A stretch of DNA of 64,000 nt from Caenorhabditis remanei (lineage: Eukaryota; Nematoda; Chromadorea; Rhabditida; Rhabditidae), in NCBI RefSeq assembly GCF_010183535.1, contig NC_071330.1:15357717-15421716 (forward strand), read 5' to 3'. Under the pieces are notes generated by a model. It did no database searches and was not told the origin of the DNA. It saw only the letters and a list, made by a program, of their open reading frames with translations. Of the stretch, positions 54,030 through 64,000 are shown piece by piece. The translations under genes and the position numbers were made by a program. Within the stretch, counting starts at the first letter, position 1. Every line of letters begins with the position of its first letter.

Positions 54030-55830
54030 CCTCTAAAAATGCGTTTTTATCTCTCACATGTAATATATATTCGCCATTTTTAAATAGGTGTAGCAGGGGG
54101 GCGGAGTCTAGTGTAGCTTAATGAAGATAGATAATAGCGCATAAATATAAGTGGGCGGGGCGAAAAAGGAGAAGTAGAATAAATTAATTTTTGGGATTTT
54201 TTTTTTGAAAATAAAGACAGAGAGATCGAAGTGTAAAATTAAAAGCGGGACGACATGGATTGTTGACAGGGTTACGGTAGTTTTTACTATTTTGACAAAA
54301 TTTAAAATTTTCCGGAAAAATGGGTCACGGAAAGTTCAAGTTGTACACATCTCTCATGATTTTACGTTTTCAAATGATTGTGATGAAAAAGTTCAAAAAT
54401 TCGAAAGTCTTCCGAAAGAAAGGGTCCCATCACAAAAATTTCAGGGTATACTTGTAGAATTTGTTTTTCTTCGAAAATTCAATCGATTCTAAGCAATAAT
54501 AACCAAAAATCATCAAAATCGTCCAGAAAATCGAAAAGTTCAAGATTTTCGAAAGTCTTCGTAAATCTCAATTCACCAACATCTACAGTAACCCGCTGAA
54601 CTCTTGATCTCAAACAATGTTTAGCCTTTGATTCTATTGTACTCGTTCATTCTATTGTGTTCTTATACGCATAAATTTAAAGCTTTTGTTGAATTTGGTC
54701 TCTTGGTGAACTTTGCGCTGACAATAGCTGGGAAAACTGATAAAAGGAGGCGAAGAGAGCAAGGATGCGTCCGAAAAATGTTTTTATTCAAAAACATTTT
54801 AATTATCCTGATTATTTTTTCGATATTCCAGACCAGTAAAGCTGGCTTCAAAGTAAGTATATATTAGATTTTTGTACATCTATATTGTAGTTTTCAGGAT
54901 GCTGGGCAATGTGTTGTTTCTGATGTTCTTGTGTTCCTCGAAAAAACATTGGATTCTCTGTTGTCCCTCCCGAAGAACCTGTGGGTTGAAGTTCTTCAAT
55001 TCATTAAGTATTCAGTCCAAGGTAAGTTATATAGAGAAACCGTAAATACTGTATATGAAGCACAAAACCCACGTCACCCCTATTTTGTGAAGTTTCAGTT
55101 TTTTTTCGATGTTTGCTCGTTACTCAGCTAGATTATTAGACCAAACTTGAAAAAAAGAAGCACATTTGCTTCAATTACAGTGTTTACGATATCAAAAGGC
55201 CCATGGCGGTATTCACGTCCAGAAACAACGTTATTTCCCTCGATTCATTTACTACCGGAAAAACGGCGAAAAACTGAAAAATGAATTTTCCGGACGTGAA
55301 TAGTCGCTTTAGTAAAAAACCATGATATTTACGTACGTATGTATGTACATGAGTTTGTTTTTCAGCACTTCAGAATATATTAATGGCGAAAAACGAATCA
55401 AATGTTTTGGGTGAGATTAATTTGACCCCTTATATAGATCTCTAATTGAACTTTTTTTCAGCCTTGTCAGGCATTGCCAAAAAACTTGCTGACTTTGTAC
55501 CAGAATTTCTCCGAAAACTCGGAAATCTGTTGTCGGCCTCCCAAGATATGATTTCAGCAATTGGTCAGGATGAAAACAATTCGTTCAAAAAACTCCTTAA
55601 TAACTCAGCAAAGTGTTTGGAACTACTCTGAAAAATGTGATATTATTTTTTCTTCCCAATAAATTCATTAACAGTTTGACAAAGGATGTTACATCAACTA
55701 GACAACTGAAAACGAGGTAGAATTGTGGGGGGAAAATTCAAAAATTGGATTTTTTTGGTCTAAAAAGTTGAAAATTTCACGATTTTTGAAGATTTTCGGC
55801 CAAATTTTCCCATTTTCAAAAGAGCCGGGA
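54030..55830. repeat. Inverted duplication, left arm
   Basis: Matches 60480-63150 as reverse complement, from the GGCGGAGTCTAGTGTAGC repeat through the secreted-protein gene to TTGAAGATTTTCGGCCAAA. The right arm is longer because of the 0.93 kb mariner insertion. Coding exons, introns and flanks are all included, so this is a genomic duplication, not retroposition. Confidence 0.85.
54778..55631 (+). CDS. Small secreted protein, copy 1
   Basis: Exons 54778-54852, 54898-55021, 55366-55410, 55462-55631; phases 0, 1, 1 agree; about 137 residues. Exon 1 is a signal peptide: MFLFKN, then a hydrophobic ILIILIIFSIFQ core and cleavage near TSKA-GF. The mature part is helical by composition, with one Cys near each end (DAGQCVVSD; SAKCLELL) that could form a single disulphide. 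No known family; size and secretion suit a small effector or immune-type protein but this is only inference. AATAAA near 55661. Intron 2 contains an inverted ATTCACGTCC/GGACGTGAAT repeat shared with copy 2. Confidence 0.65.
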
Positions 55831-55979
55831 ATCAGCAAAAAATGTCAAAAAATAAGAAAATTACAGATTTTCGAAAAAGTCAATCCGCCAAAACTACCGT
55901 TCTGAAGGAAAATCTTCAATAACTTATTTCCAACAAAATGCTTCGGTTAAATAAGTAAGTTTACGTAAATGAAGTATTC

Positions 55980-56310
55980 AACTCATTTTCTATAACTTTT
56001 CAGAAGGAGATATTCAAGTTCGATGGAATTCGAAAGGTATTGTCGGATTCTGGAGATTATGAAAGCGTTCAAAATGTGACTGAAGATGCTGTGATCATAG
56101 AATTTGGTATCAGGAAATGACAGAAAATTCGAACATTACTTCGTGAAAAGAATATCAAGATAGATGAACTTGCATTTCTCATGACTCACTCCGATAACGC
56201 TGACAAGTCTGATTTTTTGATAGACGAAATTGAGATGTCTATCAAGCGCCTGTTGGGAGAGAGTGCCCGACCAAGAAATCGAGTATTTACATGCTTTTCT
56301 TAATAAATAG
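55980..56310 (+). pseudogene. Fragment of LLREKN gene, copy 2
   Basis: After ACTTTTCAG (56004) reads KEIFKFDGIRKVLSDSGDYE to VIIEFGIRK, TGA, then two frames on KIRTLLREKNIKIDELAFLM, DNADKSDFLIDEIEMSIKRL and a TAA at 56302. Both copies share the same shift point, so it may be an old lesion or an unrecognised intron. Acidic, helical; family unknown. Confidence 0.4.
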
Positions 56311-56479
56311 CCGTTTTGCTTCAGTGCGTGATCCCCAAGACTTGTATGATTTTTCACCAAAAATCTGAATTTTCTACTTTTCCCCCCCCCCCCCCCACGA
56401 ATCCCGGGAAATCTCTCGGCTCGTTGAAAATCTACGTATTGGTATGTCTTTATAGCTTTTAATATTGAGTTTTAAGCAA

Positions 56480-56631
56480 GCTACGCCCCTTCCGAGAAAC
56501 GTTTTCCACTAAAAGAAAAGCACCTGTCTTTCTCGAGAAAATAATTATTTTAAGAAACCGATTTAGTCTTTAACATAAACTCACCTGACACTTTACACTT
56601 CACGTCGTTTCCCTTCTATTGATTAACAAAT
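56480..56631 (+). promoter_or_regulatory. Receptor 7 upstream block, two E-boxes
   Basis: TACGCCCCTTCCGAGAAACG, CACCTG at 56521 then TCTTTCTCGAGAAAATAATT, second CACCTG at 56582 in ACTCACCTGACAC. Nearly identical to the block of receptor 6. Confidence 0.6.
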
Positions 56632-57653
56632 ATGAATCTAAGATTCCACTACAAAAATTCATCCGAACCATATATATTTTTGGATGGATTGGATGATTTT
56701 GAAACTAAATTCGTCAAAACATTGACACATCTTCCGGTTTTTTTATCTCTCATTGGTTTGTATATTTTGAAAATTTATCGGAAACAGGTCAGTTGTACTG
56801 TAAAACAGTTTTCTGCTGAAAAGAGCTTCTCTTGAAAATCCATTCCCGTTTTCCAGACCGCCCATCTCTCGCCATTCCTCTCATTCCATATTTCAATGTA
56901 TGCTGCTGTAATTATCAATATAATTACCTTATCGAACTACCCTATATCTATCTTGACTTTAATGTTCTTCATTCATTTCAGCTATATTGTTCTATCTCAT
57001 ATATTCTTTGATTTATTTATGGTCGTGTTCCGAGTGACCAACCTGTATTTCAAAACCTGTGATATTCATATGAGCCGCAGGAATATTAAATGTGTTCTGA
57101 TTGTGGTACTGATAGTTTTCCGATTGGTTTTTCTTGGTGATAGACTTGTATTATCTACTTCAGACTGTGAGATCAATTTGGACTTTTTGAATGTTTCTAT
57201 TCATTTCATTAACATAATTTTATTAATTATACTAATTATTCAATGGAAAACATCAGGAATTCATCAAAAAGACACTTACATTTTGATAAATTCTATAGTT
57301 TATCTGTTGCTGATAACGGTGTAACTATTTTATCAAATTAAATCAATTATTTAATCACACTTTTGCAGATCTTTGAACTGATCACAATCTTCAAATATTT
57401 CTTGAAATATAGTTCTGATCTACCACTTTCATTCGACAAATTCATCTACATTGTCTATTATTTCCCATATTTATGGATTATATCTGTTTATATTTGTAAC
57501 TTCACAAAAATTCAGACATGGATTCAGAATCAGTCGAAGAGGACGTCGGTTACTGTAGTTGTTCCAGAATGTCGGGTTGTCGTTCGACCAGAACGGATCG
57601 ATGAGACAATAATATCCGAATTGTCGGTGTCTGAAGTCGAAACAGTAATGTGA
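56632..57653 (+). CDS. 7TM chemoreceptor-like protein, receptor 7
   Basis: Exons 56632-56787, 56857-57318, 57369-57653, all phase 0; 300 residues. Same plan: TM1 in exon 1, RVTNLYFKTCDIHMSRRNIK loop in exon 2, VYYFPYLWIISVYICN as TM7 in exon 3, tail RIDETIISELSVSEVETVM. Separated from receptor 6 by the left arm of the inverted duplication. Apparently complete. Confidence 0.75.
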
Positions 57654-57659
57654 TTTTGA

Positions 57660-58585
57660 ATGTTTTCTACTTATGTACCAGCATTCTATTTTAAAATTAA
57701 TTTTCATTCATGTATTTCTGTTTCTGAAATATATTTCATTGTTTTCCAGGTGTTTCTAAAATTTTGAGCCATAAAATGGAAAGTTACGTCAAACTTTTTG
57801 AGTCGAAAAAATGGAGGAAATGTCTGTAACTCACTGAAACATGGTCAGAATAGTCTGCAAATATGCGTGACTGCGATTTTAGTTTTAAATAACTCGAATC
57901 TGAAATATTTTTGATTTTCGTCACCCAGCCATTTTTTACCATGGAGGGGGGTATGTTGAAATGCATCAAATTTCGTCACTTTTTGGATCATAACTCGGCT
58001 AGCCACTAAAATCTAGGGAAGCTGTTTATATTTTCGAATAGCCAACACAAATACGTATCTAATCATCATAAATTTGCTTCGGACCACAGTACTTCGACCT
58101 GCCGAAAAATCCAAAAAACATGAAAAAATTGACATTTTTTTCAATTTTGATGCAGGGGAGCTAGAAAAAATAGTTTCCCATATAAAATGCACAAAATAAG
58201 ACTGGCAATTCATTTCTGAAGCGATTCTGGTCCTATCTTTTGAAAGAAAATGTTTCATTTTTCAACTTCAATCGATAGTTTCGGTAGGTCAAAGGGGGCG
58301 GAGCCTAATCTGGTATGGTATAAAAATTTTAGAATTCCTAGGGTACCAACATATCAAAAAATCAGCCGGAACGGATCAACTTGGTACATGTGTAACATGG
58401 CCTGTAGGCCTATGCTCGAGCCAGTCAGAGATTGTCTCTTAAGACGCACTCTTTGACTCGTTCGAACACCCATGTTCACCCGAAAAAAGTCAACCATCTC
58501 CGATTTGCCAATCCTTTTGATCAAAGATAGTACCAAGTGTTCTCAGCAAATTGAAGTACTTTTTGGCCGGGTCCATCACAGTGTT
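57660..58585. other. Stretch without clear gene
   Basis: AT-rich to 58260, then a mixed region (58260-58560) with a GGGGGCGGAGCC box. Short frames on both strands lack splice support. Nothing recognised. Confidence 0.45.
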
Positions 58586-58587
58586 GT

Positions 58588-59025
58588 TGGGAATTCCGAC
58601 TTCCGACTTCCGGGTTTTTTTTCACTTCCAACTTCCGACTTCCGACTTCCGGATAAGGAATTTTACTTCCGACTTCTGTCATTACATAACGGTGAAATTT
58701 CGGAAAAGTAAATTTCGCAGAAATACATGGAAAAATGGTCTAAAAAGACAGAAAATGAGCTTTTCTTCAGCCAAAAACTAATTTTTCACTGATTTTCGCG
58801 AATTTTATGAACTTTTTCTAGGAGTTTTTGAATCTTTGCGAAAAATCTAATACCTACTTTCGACTTTCGACTTCCGACTTCCGGGTGTTTTTTTACTTCC
58901 GACTTCCGACTTCCGAATTCCGGATAAGAAATTTTACTTCCGACTTCCGACTTCCGGCTTCCTGATAATAAAAATCACTTCCAACTTCCGACTTCCGGAT
59001 AAGAAAATTTTCACTTCCCAACATC
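58588..59025. repeat. TTCCGACTTCCG dispersed repeat
   Basis: Blocks of (CTTCCGA)n, mainly 58590-58680 and 58855-59025, around a 170 bp unique middle (TTTCGGAAAAGTAAATTTCG ... AGGAGTTTTTGAATCTTTG). The middle is also found inside the 12994-14382 element and at 30590-30730. Confidence 0.75.
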
Positions 59026-59029
59026 TCTG

Positions 59030-60170
59030 GTCCATCACCTAGGTACCTAGGAAAATCAAAAAATCGATATTTTTCGAAAATTTTTCCTGAAGTAGATAGA
59101 GATGAAATCTCAACGGGAAGACATTGTAGGAAGACATATTTTAAGCATTTTTTGTGTTCAAATTTCCAGCTCAACACCTTCATTGTGAAATTTAAAAATT
59201 CATGATTTTTTCGGGTTTTTTTCATGAAATCGTTTTTATCTCGGCAGCGACACGAGAAGACAGCGTTTTTTACTCAAAATTCGAAATTTACATAAAATTT
59301 AATGTTGGAACCATGTTGTCCCTACTCGTAACTCGGGGACCAAAGAACGTTTTTTGGGGGAAGTATGAGAAAAACTTGGATTTTAATTTTCGAGGCCTTC
59401 TGGTAAATCAGTTTTGATGTTTCTCAACAATGGTTTTTAAAGTTTTTTTAAATTTAGTCACGTTATTTTTTTTCACTTTCAACACAGTTTTTGATTACAC
59501 CACAAAAAAATCTTCGTAAAAAATGAATTTTTTGAATTTTTGAAATTTTTTCCTGAATTGAATCATTCGAACTGAAATATGAAGGATAGCGTTCTTAAAT
59601 CAATAGAATATGATTGAAACATAATTCAGGTTTATGATACACTTGATTTCCATTATCAGGTAATCTACAATTTACGCGTTCATGGTGAAATTTAGCGAAA
59701 TGTTCAACTAGGAAAGTTGATGCAAAGGTACCTCATACTTGCCACGTTATTTGATAGTCGGCTGTGTTGAATATAACAGGAAAAGTAAGAAAACTACAAG
59801 CGCTGATTGATTTAGAAAGATTTTCAGAAAAAAAATTCCAAAAAATGAGACTCAATGATCTGACCTTTTTGTAGAAGTCAGGAAAAAAGTTTTTTTTTCA
59901 CCTCACCGATTGAATTTTCACCTCAATCGATTCTATGCGATTTCAGGAAAAAATTGTCAAAATTGGCAGGAAAATCGAGAAGTTAAAGACTTTCGAAACT
60001 TTTCGTAATTCCGAGTTTCAACAAATTTTTTTTTTAATTTGATCAAAAAATTAAAAAAAATTGACTTGAAACTAAAAAAATTACAGATTTTCGAAACTTT
60101 TCGAAAACTTCTAATATACAAAAAGTACCGTAACCAGCTCACTTTCATTGCGAGAGTCACAAAATTTACA
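59030..60170. other. AT-rich stretch, no gene seen
   Basis: Long A/T runs and words like TTACAGATTTTCGAAACTTTTCGAAAA that recur near 31000, 31860 and 38320 next to the AGACGCTTCG repeat. No exon with convincing signals. Confidence 0.5.
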
Positions 60171-60174
60171 TTTC

Positions 60175-60365
60175 TGGATTCAGCTCGTCGAGACGCTTCG
60201 AATGAGTATAATCTCAACTAATTTTGACGGGACTTGAAGAAATTCGAAAATTTTCGGGTCTCAGAACGACATTAAAGGCGTATATATCCAAAAATTTCAA
60301 ACTGTCTCAAAATCTGTCATAATTATACTTATTCAAACCGTCTCGACGCGTTGAATTTGAAAATA
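60175..60365. mobile_element. AGACGCTTCGAATGAG hairpin repeat, copy
   Basis: Left GTCGAGACGCTTCGAATGAG, right ATTCAAACCGTCTCGACGCG; about 185 bp, as in the other family members. Confidence 0.7.
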
Positions 60366-60671
60366 AAAGTTTCAGCTTTCAGAAATTGGATTTTAGAGCA
60401 TAAAACTCCAGAAAAAGTGAATTTTAGACATCCTTTTGGATTTTTTTTCGAAGTCTGAAAACCAGTTTTGAGCTCAAGTTTGAAAAATTTTGAAAAATGG
60501 GAAAATTTGGCTTAAAATCTTCAAAAATCGTGAAATTTTCAATTTTTCAGACCAAAAAACTCCTATTTTCGAATTTCCCTACAAAATTCTACCTCGTTTT
60601 TAGTTGTCTAGTTGATGTTACATCCTCTGTCAAACTGTTGATGAGTTTATTGTGAAGAAAATACAATAATA

Positions 60672-62459
60672 CTATTTTCGGAGTAGTTCCAAACACTTTG
60701 CTGAGTTATTAAGGAGTTTTTTGAACAAATTGTTTTCATCCTGACCAATTGCTGAAATCATATCTTGGGAGGCCGACAACAGATTTCCGAGTTTTCGGAG
60801 AAATTCTGATACAAAGGCATCAATTGTTTTGATATGGCCTAACAAGTCTGAAAAAAAGTTCAATTAGAGATCTATATAAGGGGTCAAATTGATCTCACCC
60901 AAAATACGTAATTTACTTATCGCCAATACCATATCCTGAAGTGCTGAAAAACAAACTCATGTACATACATACGTACGTAAATATCATGGTTTTTTACTAA
61001 AGCGACTATTCACATCCGGAAAATTCATTTTTTCGTTTTTCGCCGTTTTTCCGGTAGTAAATGAATCGAGGGAAATAACGTTGTTTCTGGACGTAAATAC
61101 CGCCATGGGCCTTTTGATATCGTAAACACTGTAATTGAAGCAAATGTGTTTCTTTTTTTCAAGTTTGGATTAATAATCTAGCTGAGTAACGAGCAAACAT
61201 CGAAAAAAAAACTGAAACTTCACAAAACAGGGGTGACGTGGGGTTTGTGCTTCATGTACAGTATTTACGGTTTCTCTATATAACTTACCTTTGACTGAAT
61301 TCTCAATGAATTGAAGAACTTCAACCCACAGGTTCTTCGGGAGGGACAACAGAGAATCCAATGTTTTTTCGAGGAACACAAGAACATCAGAAGCAACACA
61401 TAGCCCAGCATCCTGAAAACTACAATACAGGGTGGCTAATAAGTATACAACGCCACTAATTCTTGGATATTCGGCGGGAAAACGCTTGAATCAACAAAAA
61501 AGCGTTATTAATAGTTGGAATGTTCAAAATAGATTTAGTATACAAAAATAATTCGAAGTTGGATACTTTGCCTTTGATACAGGCCATCAGACGTAATACG
61601 CCAAAATCGCCTGTGCGCCGCAGGTAGTCGACGTCGACTTCGTCCCATATCTTCTGAAGGACGGTCTTGAGAACAACGGCCATGTTGTAGGAGATTCCTG
61701 AGAACTTGCTCTTCAAATATTCCCATACGATGAAATCCATCGGACTCAGATCCGCCGACGAGGAAGGCCTGAAGTCGTTATTCCAGAAGCCAGGAAAATG
61801 AGAGAGATGATGAATTTTGTTGATTTGGAACTGTGGGAGGTAGCCCAATCTTGTTGAAAAATGAAAAAGCGTCCAGTAGATGTTTGAGCTGTACAGAGGA
61901 ACAAAACATCCTTCAAAACCAAGTTTTGGAAGACCCCGAGTTGATTTTCGCATTTTTTAAAATGAAAACCAACGAAGTTCTACCGTAAGATGTCACCGCG
62001 GCCCACGCCATCACAGTTTTAGAAAAAAGGTGGTCATGGGCCTGGTGACGTCAAGGGGACCTACTATCACCTTTTGATAACAAAAGTTTCTGCTTTTGAC
62101 AGTTGGAAAAAGGTTCAATAATAAAATGTTTATCATAAGTCCAGATCACGCCCGATACGCGGCGCACAGGCGATTTTTGCGTCTCACGTCTGATGGCCTG
62201 TATCAAAGCCAAAGTATCCAACTTCGAATTCTTTTTGTATACTAAATCTATTTTGAACATTCCAACTATTCATAACGCTTTTTTGTTGATTCAAGCGTTT
62301 TCCCGCCGAATATCCAAGAATTAGTGGCGTTGTATACTTATTAGCCACCCTGTATAGATGTACAAAAATCTAATATATACTTACTACGGGGCCAGCTTTA
62401 CCGGTCTGGAATATCGAAAAAATAATCAGGATAATAAACATGTTTTTGACGAAAAACAT
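60672..62459 (-). CDS. Small secreted protein, copy 2
   Basis: Minus exons 62385-62459, 61289-61412, 60899-60943, 60672-60847; same lengths and phases as copy 1 except a two-codon longer end (LLRK). About 139 residues. Signal peptide MFFVKNMF then IILIIFSIFQ, cleavage near TGKA-GP. Cysteines conserved. Exon 2 differs from copy 1 at 5 residues, but exon 3 (QDMVLAISKLRIL against QNILMAKNESNVL) and the start of exon 4 (DLLGHIKTIDAFVS against ALSGIAKKLADFVP) differ at most positions, while the last 42 codons are almost identical. Intron 1 is enlarged by the mariner-like element; the frame is intact if that intron still splices. Confidence 0.65.
61430..62356 (-). mobile_element. Mariner/Tc1-like element with long inverted ends, dead
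   Basis: Ends CAGGGTGGCTAATAAGTATA and complement, flanked by TA; arms of about 190 bp. The minus strand carries a transposase tail, SSSADLSPMDFIVWEYLKSK then VLQKIWDEVDVDYLRRTGDF, which holds the last catalytic Asp region (usual form PNSPDLNPxDF). Upstream parts such as VMAWAAVTSYGRTSLVF are in other frames; the N-terminal DNA-binding part is missing. Inactive internal-deletion derivative. Confidence 0.85.
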
Positions 62460-63069
62460 TTTTCGGACGCATCCTTGCTCTCTTCGCCTCCTTTTATCAG
62501 TTTTCCCAGCTATTGTCAGCGCAAAGTTCACCAAGAGACCAAATTCAACAAAAGCTTTAAATTTATGCGAACAAGAATACAATAGAATCAAAGAGTACAA
62601 TAGAATCGAAGGCTAAACATTGTTTGGGATCAAGAGTTCAGCGGGTTACTGTAGATGTTGGTGAATTGAGATTTACGAAAAGTTTCGAAAATCTGTAACT
62701 TTTTGATGTTATGGACGATTTTGATGATTTTTGGTTATTATTGCTTAGAATCGATTGAATTTTCGAAGAAAAACAAATTCTACAAGTATACCCTGAAATT
62801 TTTGTGATGGGACCCTTTCTTTCGGAAGACTTTCGAATTTTTGAACTTTTTCACTACAATCATTTGAAAACGTAAAATCATGAGAGATGTGTACAACCTG
62901 AACTTTCCGTGACCCATTTTTCCGGAAAATTTTAAATTTTGTCAAAATAGTAAAAACTACCGTAACCCTGTCTACAATCCATGCCGGTCCGCTTTTACTT
63001 ACATGCTTCGATATCTCTGTCTTTTTTTCAAAAAGAAAATCCCAAAAATTAATTCATTCTTTTTCTGAT

Positions 63070-63188
63070 TCTTCGCCCCGCCCACTAATTTATGCGCTAT
63101 TATCTGTCTTCATTAAGCTACACTAGACTCCGCCCCCCCCCACTGTTACAGTACCCCTGCTTGTATTACTGTAATTACTACTATTTAT
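63070..63188. repeat. CGCCCCGCCCACT repeat, copy 3
   Basis: Same sequence as 45435-45560 (GCTACACTAGACTCCGCC, C-run, GCTTGTATTACTGTAA), at the outer edge of the inverted duplication. Confidence 0.7.
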
Positions 63189-63456
63189 TGTCACGGGGCA
63201 AAGATCTAACCACACGTTCCCCATGATGCACTCACCAACTGTCATTAACTCAGACACAAAACACCCCACATCCTCATCTCCCCTCTATCTCAGTTAGCTT
63301 CCACCAAGCGGTCGTGGTCGGTCGGCTCCGGCCGACCCTCCATTATACCGCCACAACAATAAAGATTGTGCAATCTATTCATGGATTCTCACACTACAGA
63401 ACACAGTTCACTCGTTAACGAAGGTTAAGAGAACGCCTTAACCTTATTTCGTTACA
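63189..63456 (+). mobile_element. LTR-like sequence (possible retrotransposon 5' LTR)
   Basis: Begins TGTCACGGGG and ends GTTACA, the TG...CA form of an LTR, 268 bp; contains AATAAAG near 63358 and a GGTCGGCTCCGGCCGACC hairpin. It is followed by TGGAAGTCCCACTTCG, which starts with the TGG of a tRNA primer site, though the match to a tRNA 3' end is not established. No gag or pol frame appears in the last 540 bases of the window. Partner LTR would lie outside. Confidence 0.35.
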
Positions 63457-64000
63457 TGGAAGTCCCACTTCGAGTAGAAATTTCAAGTTCTGCGTTCAAA
63501 CGAACTTGACTTTTCGAGAACCGTGAGTCAAAGGATACAGAAGATCCTGAGTGCTATATTTCCTACACCCCACTACACCATGGAAACCATCACCCGCTAC
63601 CACCTATATTTCTTCTATTCCTACCATCTATACTATTCGAACATTTTTTGGAAGCTGATTCAACTACGATTGACTGGACACGACTGAGCAGCACCATCCG
63701 AGTGTAGCCGGATTCTACGACAAATTGCGCGGTACTTCGTTTTTGAGCCCAAATACTGAAAGTTTTCCCCATTGAAAGTGAAAGTTGTTTGTAAGTATTT
63801 GATGTCTCTTGAAAAAAAAAACTACCAATATTGAATTGAAAGCTCAAAAGAAGCTATAAATTGGAGTTATAGAAAGCCAAAAGTGCTATTGAGGGAATGG
63901 AAAAATCATTCCGTTGAGACAATTGTATTTGAAGTTCAAAAAAAAAAAAAATTTTGAACTCATAATTTCAAAACAACTAGAGAAAGAATTTTGGAAAAAA
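63457..64000. other. Window end, nothing identified
   Basis: If the LTR call is right, this would be leader and start of an internal region; a short frame from ATG 63580 (METITRYHLYFF) ends after about 36 codons. A direct repeat is not seen. Confidence 0.3.

Larger units (their letters stand above)
60480..63150. repeat. Inverted duplication, right arm
   Basis: Reverse complement of 54030-55830 plus the inserted mariner-like element (61430-62356). Similarity extends past the gene on both sides. Confidence 0.85.

Noticed and set aside
58250..58781. Overlapping frames near the TTCCGACTTCCG repeat
   Set aside because: Repeat-driven (SDFRLPDFR patterns) and lacking exon signals.

Overview
The window looks like nuclear DNA of a Caenorhabditis-type nematode. 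It is AT-rich, with short or repeat-filled introns, strong worm acceptors (TTTTCAG), GTAAGT/GTGAGT donors, an F-box gene of nematode type, a tandem array of 7TM chemoreceptor-like genes, Tc1/mariner debris and very many foldback/MITE repeats. Species is not assignable by eye.

Layout. (1) 1-4.3 kb: 3' part of a mitochondrial GatB (Glu-tRNA(Gln) amidotransferase subunit B) gene on +; its introns are packed with ATCGATAA/GTCGACAA palindromes and tRNA-like inserts. (2) 4.3-10.9 kb: a field of one dispersed repeat (core CTGGCGCACC...GGTGCATCTGACC), interrupted by a 1 kb foldback element, a 210 bp MITE and a small Lys-rich two-exon gene. (3) 11-21.8 kb: several decayed copies of one minus-strand gene, each starting from the same promoter-like module, plus a 1.4 kb inverted-repeat element and a near-perfect hairpin. 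(4) 22-32 kb: repeat field again, with duplicated or broken exons (GKHQLWMKIWGDG family, a PR/SET-like fragment, a three-exon gene end, a broken plus-strand gene). (5) 32.4-38 kb: an intact four-exon F-box gene and an acidic-protein gene on minus whose large intron holds a complete two-exon gene on plus. (6) 38.9-41 kb: a Pif1/Helitron-type helicase pseudogene on plus, split by a palindromic TTAA element. (7) 42.5-57.7 kb: an array of seven related 7TM receptor units (four apparently complete, three broken), sharing a promoter block with E-boxes and interrupted by a 3.1 kb terminal-inverted-repeat transposon. (8) 54-63.2 kb: a large inverted duplication carrying two copies of a small secreted-protein gene; one copy has a mariner-like insertion whose empty site survives in the other. 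(9) The last 0.8 kb begins with an LTR-like sequence.

Common themes are young tandem and inverted gene duplication, fast decay of copies, and nested transposons whose target duplications can be read directly by comparing paralogous copies. Gene models come from splice-site and frame reasoning by eye, without transcript or database support; names are given only where motifs are clear.
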